This document shows, piece by piece, positions 9,101 to 19,020 of a stretch of 64,000 nt of DNA. Below the pieces are notes generated by a model. That model was given only the letters and a program-made list of their open reading frames with translations. It did no database searches and was not told the origin of the DNA. The number at the start of each line of letters is the position of its first letter. Position 1 is the first letter of the stretch. Source of the DNA: Pocillopora verrucosa (lineage: Eukaryota; Cnidaria; Anthozoa; Scleractinia; Pocilloporidae); contig NC_089312.1 in NCBI RefSeq assembly GCF_036669915.1, forward strand, positions 25,665,291-25,729,290, given 5' to 3'. Both the position numbers and the translations under genes were made by a program.

Positions 9101-12100
9101 ATTTAAGTTAAATCTCACAGATCGATCCTGCAGTCTCGTTTTTTGAGCGGTTCAAAAGACTCAAAACGTCTCACAGTCTCGAATTGTTTGCAAAGCCGTT
9201 TTGGGGTCTTAACATTGGTCTCGCAATTAAAACACTCAAAAAGTTTCGGTCTCGCAAAAAAAAAAAAAAACGCTGGTCTCGACGTCTCGCAAAGTTTCGC
9301 ATAAATTTACCATTCGCTACCCCTTATTGACTCCAGCCATCTCTTAGTTTTGATCTGCACTGAGCTTAATTCTGTTGCATCATAATGTGTAGGAGACTTG
9401 ATGATTTCTTTATGGCTTACTTGCTTGCGATGTTACAATGAATGATAAGTACAGTCGTACCGTAGTCGAAAACAGTTGATAGTAAAATTGAGAAACATTA
9501 GGATCCAGGGCTTTGTATATATGCACGTGGGACTGGTAACTAGCCAAGTTTTGTTTATGCACAATCGGACGAAATTATCGACCCGCTGTTAACAAGAATC
9601 AATGCTTGTGTGAAGAAATTTTACATTAGAGGCTGGAATATGGAAAGATGAGTTCAAAATAACTTACTGCTGACTCGGTTTTCTCTTTTGCTCTCTTATT
9701 TATACACAATTTTGTACAAATTTACATTGCTTAATGTGATTTCAAACGTTTCCATTTCAAGTGCATGCAATTTTCTCAGTACATTGTACAAACTTAACAG
9801 TTCAAAAGTGTTTTGTTGCGACTTGTACGGTTTTTTCTCCTTTCGTGTACTGAAAATACTGTGTTAAATGTTTAAGGATAAGTATTGTATTTAAAAATAA
9901 AGCAAACGTTAAGTTTAAGCTAGTTAGCGACGTTTACCTTGCTCGTGTACGCCATCTCTCGAATATACACGCAACAACATCACACGTCCCTCTTGTTTGT
10001 TGTTTGCTATGAGAAAAAAATATATTTCCAGGGGGTATAGGGGGTGGTAGGAAATTATTTGGAAATTCCAGAGGGGTGGGGGGGCTACCACTGCTACCCC
10101 AAAATGGAAAATCCGAAGGGGTGGGGGGGTCCTATATGAAATTCCCTCCGTGGTGGGGGTATGGATATTTTCTGGAACTACACATTGTAATTGCGAAATG
10201 ATTTAATCCTTTTTCTTGATTGCACAATAAGAGAGCTGAGCATTTCTTTGTTGTTTTTTCAGTATTGATGATGCCTGTTTAAATGATGGCCATGGTTACA
10301 CTCCAAAGTCCATATATTCTTGGTTAACAAGAATAATGTATTACAGGTATTTCGTACTCTTTAAATGTCATTTCTGGGATAATTGTGTGAGAAAACACAT
10401 ACTTTGGAAGAGTAATCCCCGAAATTACTTCCTGCAGTCACAAGTTTACATCTTGTTGTCTTGTTGTGTTGTCGTTGTTGTTTTTTTTTTATATAGGCGC
10501 ACACGTTTTGATCCCCTGTGGAATCAAGTTGTTGTTGGTGGTGTCCACAATGGTGAAAGGTGAGCCTGTTGATAAATAAATCAAGTTATCTTTGCTGCTG
10601 TAGCTGTCTGTCAGAAGATGTGTCTCAACATATCAAATCACATACTATAGGAACATTTGTATACGTAAGAATTTAGAGCGTTTTCATCCATGATGATTCA
10701 TTGCAACAAGAACCACTGTTTGAATACCATCCTTATCAATGTGGCTCCCTAGAGTATGTAGAAATAAACCTCTCTTCAGAGCATTAGTAATGAAAGGAAA
10801 CCTATAGAGTCATTGATTTATCTCAGTTTTCCTTTAACGCTTTAACTCCCAGTTCAAATTTGTAATCTTTAAGTTTTATTTGATGGCAGTGTTTATTTGA
10901 AAGAGGCATTTATTTCAAACTCTTATTTCTTAAATCACTGACAACAATTGGGGTAAAGTGTATCTTTAAGTATCAAGTAGAGTAGAAATGTGCTTTTAGT
11001 TCAAATCTTTCCCTTTATTTTTGAGCATGGTATACTTTCCTGAATTATATGCAATTCATTATTTTTTTTCTTTCAAGCTTCAAGTAAATGCAGCATTCTT
11101 CTGGTTTGATGGGGCATACAATTGAGGGGAATGCCTACTGATAACTTTGCATCTGTCTTTGCTGGGTGTTATCTTTTGGGCGGCATAAAAGAAGTAAATC
11201 CAACAATTTATGTTCTACCCCTTTCATGGGTTGGGATACGGTGTGAACAAGAAACAAACCTACTCAAAGTTAATCCACAATGCTTTTTGTTGCTTGGTAA
11301 CATTAAAAAGTTTAATGTGGTAGCTGAACTAAGTACTTCACTGTCAGGGTGTTTGAATAAGCACTCTGGTAACCTAAGTTGTTTTTCTTGTGTGGTCAAT
11401 AGTTTCCTGGGATGTGTTGACAAGATTGGCATAGCTTTTGAAGCACCCACAATAGCCACTGGGTTTGGTGCATATCTTGCCCAGGTGAGAAATACATGTA
11501 TTGCATTTCATGTTTGGTTGCTTGCCAAGCCTATGAACAGGAGTGAGGCTAAGGGTGACCTCGTTATGATACGAACCTTGCTGCTTTTCAAATTTAAATT
11601 ACTTTGTTATCATGCTAGATACTGGTCTCTGGGGTTAGGGTTAGGGTCACCTTCAGCCTCACTCCAAACCAAAGGCTAGGCAACTACACAACTGTAAAAT
11701 GGCCTATTCTTGATTTGAAACATTGATTGGCCACCAGTTAGCAGATAAATAATAATGATAATAAGCAATAATAACTCATGTATAGAGGGGTACTACCACA
11801 TTCCTTGTGCCTCACAATTACATGTTTAAATGTTAAAGGTGTGCTGCAGTTGTAGTGATTGCAGAAAAGAAGCTTAAAAAAATTCAGGCTATGACACGAT
11901 TTGAACCCAGGTCTCCCAAGTACTAGTCGGATGATACTACCAACTGAGCTACCAAGCCACATGTTGGGAATGAGGCAAATTTTAGGTTTGTCTTCCTGTG
12001 GAATAATGCGATTGCATTTTCTTTTTTGAGATTTGTTTCATAACAAGCCTAAAGCAATGCAGTCAGTGATAAAGTCTACATGTATGTCATTGTCTGATGA

Positions 12101-12958
12101 ATTGTTTTCCTGTTGGAGGACTTTAAGCTTCAGATTATGTTATATACCACCATGTTTTAAGTTTATATAGTTATGTAGTATTACTAAAGTACCTTGTGTA
12201 AAATTCAAATTGTTATCAACAAACTATACCTCTTTTTGGCCAGGGTATGGCATTGCAGTCTGGTGTCAATTCCAAAGATTTCTGTTTTTCTCCTTGTTTG
12301 TTTCCTTTTCACTTGGGGTCTATAAAAGTCCTCCTCTAAATTTACTTGTTCCATCATAAAGAAATTCCTCTAAGCCAACTAGGAGGTGTGAAAAAGGAAT
12401 GCACACGTTGAATATGGAATTTTCCTGCACTTATTTGTAACTGCTAGTGCAAGGCCAGCCAATTTCAATGGTTGAGGAAACTTTTTTGTCAGATTTAAGT
12501 TTTGAATATTCTTGTTTCTGATTTCAGCCAATTCTCCGTGATGCATTTGAAAAAGATCCCAGCATGTCTCTAGAGGAGGCTAGGCAAGTGATCACTAAAT
12601 GTCTGCAGGTGTTGTTTTACAGAGATGCCAGGTCACTAAACAAGGTTTGTATTACTTTTTGTACAATGTTGAATCTACAAGGTGTCACTTTTCGTTTGTG
12701 TCCAAAGTCAAAGCAGTTAACAATGGATGTTTATTTGATTACAGTATGAAATTGCAGTCATAACAAGTGATGGTGTTGTGATTGAACCAGCAACCAGTGC
12801 GCAAACCAATTGGGAAATTGCTCCAATGGTCAAGTGAGTTTCAACAATTTTTAATTGCAGACACTAATTTTTTTATCTATAATGACTGGTGTTAAAATGA
12901 ATATTCTCCTTATACTAATGTGTACATTTTAAATTTTATTTGCAGAGGCTATGAATAA
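6166..12958 (+). CDS. PSMB4: Proteasome subunit beta type-4 (non-catalytic 20S beta subunit)
   Basis: Nine coding exons join in frame to 263 residues (human 264): 6166-6302, 6867-6943, 7655-7784, 10263-10346, 10497-10559, 11403-11484, 12528-12644, 12745-12833, 12946-12958. All introns have GT-AG borders. Recognisable stretches: [13 protein letters not shown] (about 51-63) with [66 protein letters not shown] and [12 protein letters not shown]. The beta-4 subunit sits in the inner ring of the 20S core and has no catalytic N-terminal Thr. The introns are loaded with repeats: a nested MITE pair in intron 2, a 43-bp minisatellite and a 1.5-kb TIR element in intron 3, and a SINE in intron 6. A poly(A) signal follows at 13065. 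Confidence 0.96.
6985..7448. repeat. TIR element interrupted by a second MITE (PSMB4 intron 2)
   Basis: The left end reads ttttatcaactgagttgat and the right end carries its inverted complement (atcaactcagttgatgaaat), each continuing for about 35 bp into a similar subterminal sequence (aattgacc). The TACCGTA-type element at 7056-7324 sits inside it, so that element inserted later. Related termini are found at about 39582-39770. Confidence 0.55.
7056..7324. mobile_element. MITE with TACCGTA termini (PSMB4 intron 2)
   Basis: About 269 bp with terminal inverted repeats TACCGTAAAAACC then GCAGATAAGC, mirrored at the right end (gcggcttatctgcggg then tttttacggta). Several internal and subterminal copies of the motif GCGGCTTATCTGCGG are visible. 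There is no coding capacity. The right half holds three direct copies of the subterminal motif. Confidence 0.75.
7857..8228. repeat. 43-bp minisatellite, about nine copies (PSMB4 intron 3)
   Basis: Tandem units around the core ctcagttagaatgtgcac / tatgattggtcaatttatta. The ATTGGTCA core recurs at about 7883, 7926, 7969, 8000, 8043, 8086, 8127, 8170 and 8213, so the period is 43 bp, with one unit shortened by 12 bp and one by 2 bp. Each unit carries ATTGG, an inverted CCAAT box. Confidence 0.85.
8643..10181. mobile_element. Non-autonomous TIR transposon, about 1.5 kb (PSMB4 intron 3)
   Basis: Starts with tgtagttccagaaaatatcc and continues for about 45 bp; the right end is the inverted complement (ggatattttctggaactac). 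The direct repeat acattg flanks both sides (8637-8642 and 10182-10187), a 6-bp target-site duplication. G-rich direct repeats (ggaaattccagaggggtggg) lie just inside both ends in the same orientation. No transposase-like open frame is seen. The superfamily was not assigned. Confidence 0.8.
11634..11648. repeat. Two telomere-type TTAGGG units
   Basis: ggttagggttagggtc inside PSMB4 intron 6. Two units only, so it could be chance. Confidence 0.3.
11880..11962 (-). repeat. tRNA-derived SINE fragment (PSMB4 intron 6)
   Basis: On the minus strand an A box (TGGTAGCTCAGTTGGTAG) is followed by a B box (GGGTTCAAATC, forward 11899-11909). The arms do not pair into a full acceptor stem. It is similar to the copy at 46197-46272. 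Confidence 0.6.
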
Positions 12959-13064
12959 TTCTTGGATAGTGTGGATGTTTTCCTTTGCCATCTTCTTCTT
13001 CATATATCATCTTTTGTGGTCCTGTATAATACATCCTGAAAATGTGCTTGTAAAGAAAACTGAT

Positions 13065-13070
13065 AATAAA
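13065..13070 (+). terminator. PSMB4 polyadenylation signal
   Basis: AATAAA 107 bp after the PSMB4 stop codon, the first canonical hexamer downstream. Confidence 0.6.
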
Positions 13071-13986
13071 ATATGAAACCCTTTCAGTAATTTCTGTTTG
13101 TTCATTGTTTTCTGCTTTTGTTTTTGTGTGAAGGTTTCTAAAATGAGAAATCCTAGAACAAGAATTTTGAACACCTTCAATGTATGTAAAGTAAGTACTT
13201 GTTCTGTTTCTGCACTGGTTAATTGTTGGTTTTTAAAGTGGGGGGTGGGGACTAAGTATGGATGTGACCTCCTCACCCATCTGTGTAAAAAAGGTGATCT
13301 TACATAACCCCCAACTGCATATAATATAGTTTGTTTACTCTACCCCCTCCCCTAAATGTAAAACCAAGGCCCACCACGAAATTTAACCATGGGTTACCTC
13401 ATGTATACAAAATGAAATATTTAAATGTTGCTCAGAGAGCTGTCAAAGTCATGTCCTGCACTAGAGCCACAATGAGGAACAGTGCCAATTACCTGTAGGC
13501 CATCTTAAGATCATATAGGTCTTTTATTCCTCCCAGAAGACAGGTAAATGTATAATGTTCAGTAAAATGTTCAGTTTTATTAATTATAATTATGTGATCA
13601 ATTTCTTTCCCAACACATGCTTGAAGTAAAGCGGTAAACAAGATATAATCAGCTTATCAATTGATGTCAAATGCAGAGTCATTGTCAGCTATATTATGAT
13701 GAATAAAGTGACACATGATAAGAATCATGTATTTCAAGTGTTCTTTTAATCATAAGTGTCTTCAAAACGCAAAATTAACGGTCAGCTGCTCCTTTTCTGA
13801 CCCCTTGTGCCTTAAATGAAGAGATAACTGTAGCAGTAATTGATGGATCTTCTTTTAAATAACTTTCTTCTAAAAGACCACCTCCCTTGGGCAACTTCTT
13901 TTTCCTGTTTCAATGGTGGTCGCATTGTTTATCAAATAACAAAGACCGATCAGACTATTACACTACTGTCATTAATTGAAATAATC

Positions 13987-14290
13987 GAAGAAAAAAGAAA
14001 ATTAGTGAAGATAATTTTCTGATCGATCGTAACTTAAGGTCAAATATTTCAGTTATGCTGCATTATCATGCCACATATATAATTTGAAAATTCATTTTTT
14101 TCTTTGCTGTTTTTTCTTGATCAATTGAAAGTGCCATTTAAATCATATTGAAGAAAAAATTAGTGAAGGTAATTTTCTGATCTATCGTAGCTTAAGGTTA
14201 AATGCTTCTGTCAAGCTGTATTATGATGCAACATATATAATTTGAAAATTCATTTTGATTCTTTGCCGTTTTTTCTTGATCAATTTAAAA
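13987..14290. repeat. Tandem duplication, period 158 bp
   Basis: Two diverged direct copies share attagtgaag (14001 and 14159), attttctgatc, taatttgaaaattcattt and gttttttcttgatcaa. They lie just downstream of the exonuclease gene ending at 14332. Confidence 0.75.
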
Positions 14291-14331
14291 CTACCAACGG
14301 TCTGAGACTCACTTCGCTCCTGGAATCCTCA

Positions 14332-16548
14332 TCACAGTTTCTTCTTTAAGGCCAGGAACACCTTCATGGTGTAGTAGGAGTCGTTCCCAGCGTTATGGAG
14401 AATATCCTCGTCATACGAGATACCCAGGTCCCCCATCAGCCGCTTCAGACCAAACACGCTCAAGTTTTTCTCGTCAGTCAGCAGTGCCAAACCAAGCAGC
14501 TGCGTGTCGAACATTGGTTTCCCTTCCAAAGACATGCCGTTTTTGGCAAGGTAAAACTCATCACCTCCGCCCGAGTGAGTCACCAGTATATCTGCATCAC
14601 TGATATACTGCGAGAACTTTCCAGCGGCCTCTGCAAGGGACATGTGCTGTGAGGTGCCAAATCTGAACTTGTCTCGGTTGTCAGAAACGTAATCCTTGTT
14701 CACCATATGGAGGTTCTCTGTAATGATAACATGATGAGCTTGCTCATTCCCCTCAGGACTGGCTAGGGAAGTGGTGAAGGAGCCAATTTCGAGAATTTTG
14801 CTGTGGTCGTTTTCATATGTTTCGATGTCAATCGCCATTGCCCGAGCATTAGGTTTCCTTTGCAGAAAAGTACGGAGTTCCCTGACACTTTCCTCTGCAT
14901 CTTTCCTTCTCCTGCAACGAGACAATGATGAAAGACAATTTATTTATTTTGATGACTGGTATCAAAATAAGAAAGTCTGCAAATATCACTGTTTATTAGT
15001 TCCATCACATGACTTGCTTTAAAACGCTAGAATATGAACTTCATTTCGCTAAGTGGAAATCCACTATTCCCAATCAGGAGTAGAGCGACAGGTTGCTTCC
15101 GAAGTCGAATCAACATCACGCGAGGGATCGCTTCACAGTGAATTCTAGAATTATGACCGGACAAGTTCGTCTTTAAACAACAATATTAATGCACGTATTA
15201 ATTTCCGCCATCGCTTACCCCAACTCTCACCGGTTCATTCCTTTATGTTTGAATACTTAAAAAAGATATTAAGTCGAGGATTCTTTTCATTCAAAGGCAT
15301 CTTTCTGTAACACTAAGTGACTCAAAATATGATGCGACAATGACCCAAACTGTTTGTTGAGGAAACATTTGGCGAAATTTATCTTAATTCAAACCTGTCT
15401 GTGGGAGGTCAATTAACCAATGCCACTTTCTAGGAAAATTGTGACGATGAAGCTTTCCCAGAAACACCAACATCAAATGGAAATACGCTTTCGACCGTGA
15501 TGATTTTTCATAATCAACATATATCTTTAAAATTTGGTGAGTGATTTACATGTATAGTTCCAAGAAAAAAGGCCTACCGTATATATTTGCGACTTATGTA
15601 ATCATATTCTGTTCTTGCCCAAACAGCACTTTCTAAAAAACATTACCAAATTTGTCGACCAAAAGAACTAAAATACCAACTAAGAAGAAACTTGGCAAAG
15701 TTTTTAGAATGTAGAGAAGTCGCTGCTGACGATATTATCAGTTAGGGAACTAGTGCACAAATGTGTTTCATCTCGAAAGCTTTCACGATCCCTGGCAAGC
15801 GGAAAGTAGCGAGACTGTAAATCATGTGATTCAAAACGACGAATACTCGAACTTCATGACTCTAATTGTTGAAAAGAATAAATCAAGCACAAAGCAAAGC
15901 AACAGAAGTAAAAAAGGACCAACCGACCAATGTTCACTCGAGTCAAAAGGAGGTGCGTGATGAAAAATCTGGTTACGTATGTTTTCATAGTTTTGCCGAG
16001 TCTTCTTACCCACTCATTTGAGCTGTTTTGTCAAATTTCGGTACGAACTTCAAGGTGGTCGGTGGAATTGGTTAATTTACAAGAAATACACAGGCAAAAA
16101 TACGCATTAGTCGCGGTTATTTTGTACTAACTTACATTAACACCGCTTACCTGACTTTAATTTGGTCATTCGCTGCTTTGAGGGACTTGGAAAAATTGAT
16201 GTAGGTGTGCAAATCAGAAAAGGATCGTCGTTCCTCCTTTACCTTTACGTCGGAGGTGTTAGACACTTCTGGCAAACTCTGACCGGTTTTCCTCTCCAGT
16301 TCATTTTTCAAGTCAGCAAATTTCTCCGCGGACACAAGAGGATGAGTTGTCCCGTCAAAAATTTCGGCTATTACGAACTGAAAACCACGGTGATTGCGAA
16401 AGAAGTTCTTGAAGAAATCTTCTGCCATGTACCTTTGTCGGGGGTGGTTCTCTTCGAAGAACTTTCTCCACTCAAAGCGAATAGATTCGTACTTGTAATA
16501 ACGACCGTACCTTCTGTCGCCGGGTGATTTTTCGTTTCTGCTGGCCAT
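14332..16548 (-). CDS. DEDDh 3'-5' exonuclease family protein, paralogue 1
   Basis: Two exons, 16151-16548 and 14332-14911, join at a phase-2 AG|G intron to give 325 residues. The start is the Met of MASRNEK; an upstream in-frame Met at 16581 is possible. The N-terminal domain (about 15-110: KYESIRFEWRKFF, FQFVIAEIFDGTTH, LKNELERKTG) has no known function to me. The C-terminal domain (about 155-320) shows the DEDDh set: D161 and E163 in AIDIETYE, D250 in VTHSGGGDE, H305 and D310 in HNAGND. These residues bind two metal ions and hydrolyse nucleic-acid 3' ends in this fold; whether the substrate is DNA or RNA cannot be told. It resembles fungal YDR514C/Gfd2-type exonuclease domains from memory. 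A close tandem paralogue lies upstream at 19021-21119, and a dead one at 1163-2200. Confidence 0.8.
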
Positions 16549-19020
16549 GGCTGGAGAAAATGATGTAAGGAATATACACAAGTATGGCTTTTCCGAACTG
16601 AATAGCCGACTGAAATACCCATAAAAGGTATGCTTATCCTAGCCAATATACTGGCTGTCATTAATAAAATCAACCAATCAAGCCCTTGATATCTATAACC
16701 ACCAATGAACACACTCATAGCGGGCCTGAATTGTGACGTTTCAAGAGCCGTCATTCTTTGCCATCATGTTTTCAGTTTTAATCAATGGTTATTAGCAGGA
16801 GGAAAGCGGTTCCTTCTATATCAAATTTGGCCGAAAGGAGTTCTGTACTAGGGAAATATGACACCTATAATCATATTTAAGACATTTATCAGTTTCCTCA
16901 GTTTTTCTATGCCGAGAGGGCGAAAAATCTCCTCAGTAAACAACCCTTTTTATATACCGTAAAGTTCCGATAGTAACGTAAGTAACGGCCCCCCCCCCCC
17001 CCCGAAATTAACGTCAATTTTTTGTGGCCGCTAGTAAATCCCGAAAGTAGCGACTTCCAGAAAGTGGGTCCTCCCTCGAAAGTAGCGAAACCAAGTTTTT
17101 TAAATTGCATACCGTATACCAATAGTCAAAATTTTATTTTACAATAATATGTTCGTGCAATGTCACAAATTGTTCACGATAAGACACTTTAATTTACAAC
17201 AAGGGGAAGCTTTATGCCACCATTCGTCCTTGACCTCAGTTCACTGATGTAGCGATGTAAGAACTAAACCGGTATAATTTCGTATTAACAACAGGAACGT
17301 TTCTTCAAATTGAAATTGAAAACTCTATATAGTTTTCGTTGATTAACATGAACGTTTTTCTTCCAATTACATGACACTGAGATACCGGTACGGGGTACAG
17401 ACTAAAACGCAGCGGTGCGTCATGCAGTACGATCGAAACAGTTTAGCTTTCCTCCTCTGAGTCAGAACTCGATCTCCTCTATATCGGCTGATTCACCCAT
17501 GCGGTAGTCCGGTAAACCATCGATATTCATTTCACTGTCCCTGCTACCGGTCTAATCCGCGAATTAATAAATTCTGCAACTGCATTCCCGAGTGTTCCAA
17601 CGCATAATCACATAACGCAATAGTGGTGAAGATGAAAAACATAAACGGTGGCGAACAAGATGCAACTACAGTTGGACACATGCCTGATAGTCTATCGGAG
17701 GTCATGTAAACGCCATTGCTGGAAAAGGAAATCAAGATGACTTGCTGTCATCTTGCTGTCATCAGCAGGTGTGCCTAATGGTGGATTCAAGGAGGAGGCA
17801 TCGAGATTCCTTACATTTATGAAATTGACGTCAAAAAAGGACTCAGAAGTCTAACAAAAGAACTGAGAGACAAACTGATACAACTCGTCCCGACCACTGA
17901 CAATACAATCTAGGAAGACATCCGGAGCTTACCCATGTCGCAGTTAAAACATGAAACTGGATAGACGAATTTTGTCTTATTTGTTTATTGGTGTTGATAT
18001 CGATCAATTTTATTACCGTATTGCTGTATTTATCATTGTTACCTTCTATTTACGAAACACAATCTATACATATGGAATGCAAAAAAATGTTGTTCTTTTT
18101 TTACTTCGAAAGAAAAAAAAGCTCGCGCCAGCTCTATTTGTAAACGATTTTTGTTCTCCGAAAGTAACGACCTCCCGAAAGTAGCGACCCCCAAAGGCTG
18201 CTGATTTCGAAAGTAATGAGGGTCGCTACTATCGGAACTCTACGGTAGTGAACGAAAGTTAAACGATCGCCTACCAGCTGTTGATCCACGTAACCACGTG
18301 CACGTCGCGATTATTTGTCGCGATCATTTGTCTTGATTAATGACCGAGGTTTGTCCCTCGTTATGAAGTAATACAGCGGTCAAACGCAGGGCATGCGCAA
18401 ACGAATCAATTTTGGTGTTTCTCTACGGGCACATCTGCAAAGGCCAAAACCAGGCTCTGTGATAAGGTAACTCTGTTTTTACCTTGTAATCGTTGAATAG
18501 CTGACAACCAACTTTTTCACTTGCCTACGAAGCAGCGCAGTAGTTACCTATGAAACTAATAACCTTGTTCGTTGCTTTCTGGAAAATGAAAGCATCGAAT
18601 ATTTTCCCAAAGTCTGAGTATGTTTTAAAAGTAAAACTACAATTTCCTAAAAATTGGGCTTGTAACGTCAAGACTAGTTCGGTGAAGCCCGATTTGTTAT
18701 CGAAATGCAATCAGCATGTGCAAATATCCAATGTGCGAATAAAATTTACTTGATGCAAAGTTTTGAAATGCCTGCATTTCCGATCGAGATCCATCCACAT
18801 GTGCATGTTTTGAAAGTTCTGGGTAGATCTGACCTCTAGGAATGCTAAGCAAAGTATTTGGGAAGGAGTAAGATCCTGCTTAGTCATACTAATTCAGTGT
18901 AGCTGTATACATTTCCGTTTAAAATTTGATGCAATATTTTCTAACTCAAATTTAAAATCGGTTCGCTGCATAGTTCAACGTACAATACTAAATTGTACAT
19001 AAGCTGGAAAAGTTTGAAGG
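16549..19020. other. Spacer between the two exonuclease paralogues
   Basis: Contains the TIR element 16955-18247. The segment next to 16549 should hold the promoter of paralogue 1. From 18250 to 19020 no gene or clear repeat is seen. Confidence 0.5.
16955..18247. mobile_element. TACCGTA-terminated TIR element, about 1.3 kb
   Basis: The left end TACCGTAAAGTTCCGATAGT and the right end (inverted) TACCGTAGAGTTCCGATAGT match. Subterminal repeats of the motif cgaaagtagcgacc occur near both ends, and a run of 15 C lies at 16989-17003. No intact transposase frame was found and no clear target-site duplication. Confidence 0.75.

Larger units (their letters stand above)
12959..14331. other. Intergenic between PSMB4 and the exonuclease gene
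   Basis: Begins with the PSMB4 3' UTR and its AATAAA at 13065-13070. The right part is a tandem duplication (about 13987-14290, listed separately). Nothing else was recognised. Confidence 0.5.

Noticed and set aside
11122-11679. 185-codon plus-strand open frame in the PSMB4 region
   Set aside because: It merely reads through intron 6 sequence around the true exon 11403-11484; PSMB4 splicing explains the conserved part.
11880-11962. True tRNA gene
   Set aside because: A and B boxes are present but the acceptor arms do not pair; other tRNA-like copies in the window fail the same test, so these are SINE heads.
15577-15600. Fourth TACCGTA element
   Set aside because: Only one end (taccgtatatatttgcgact) is visible and no inverted partner was found nearby.
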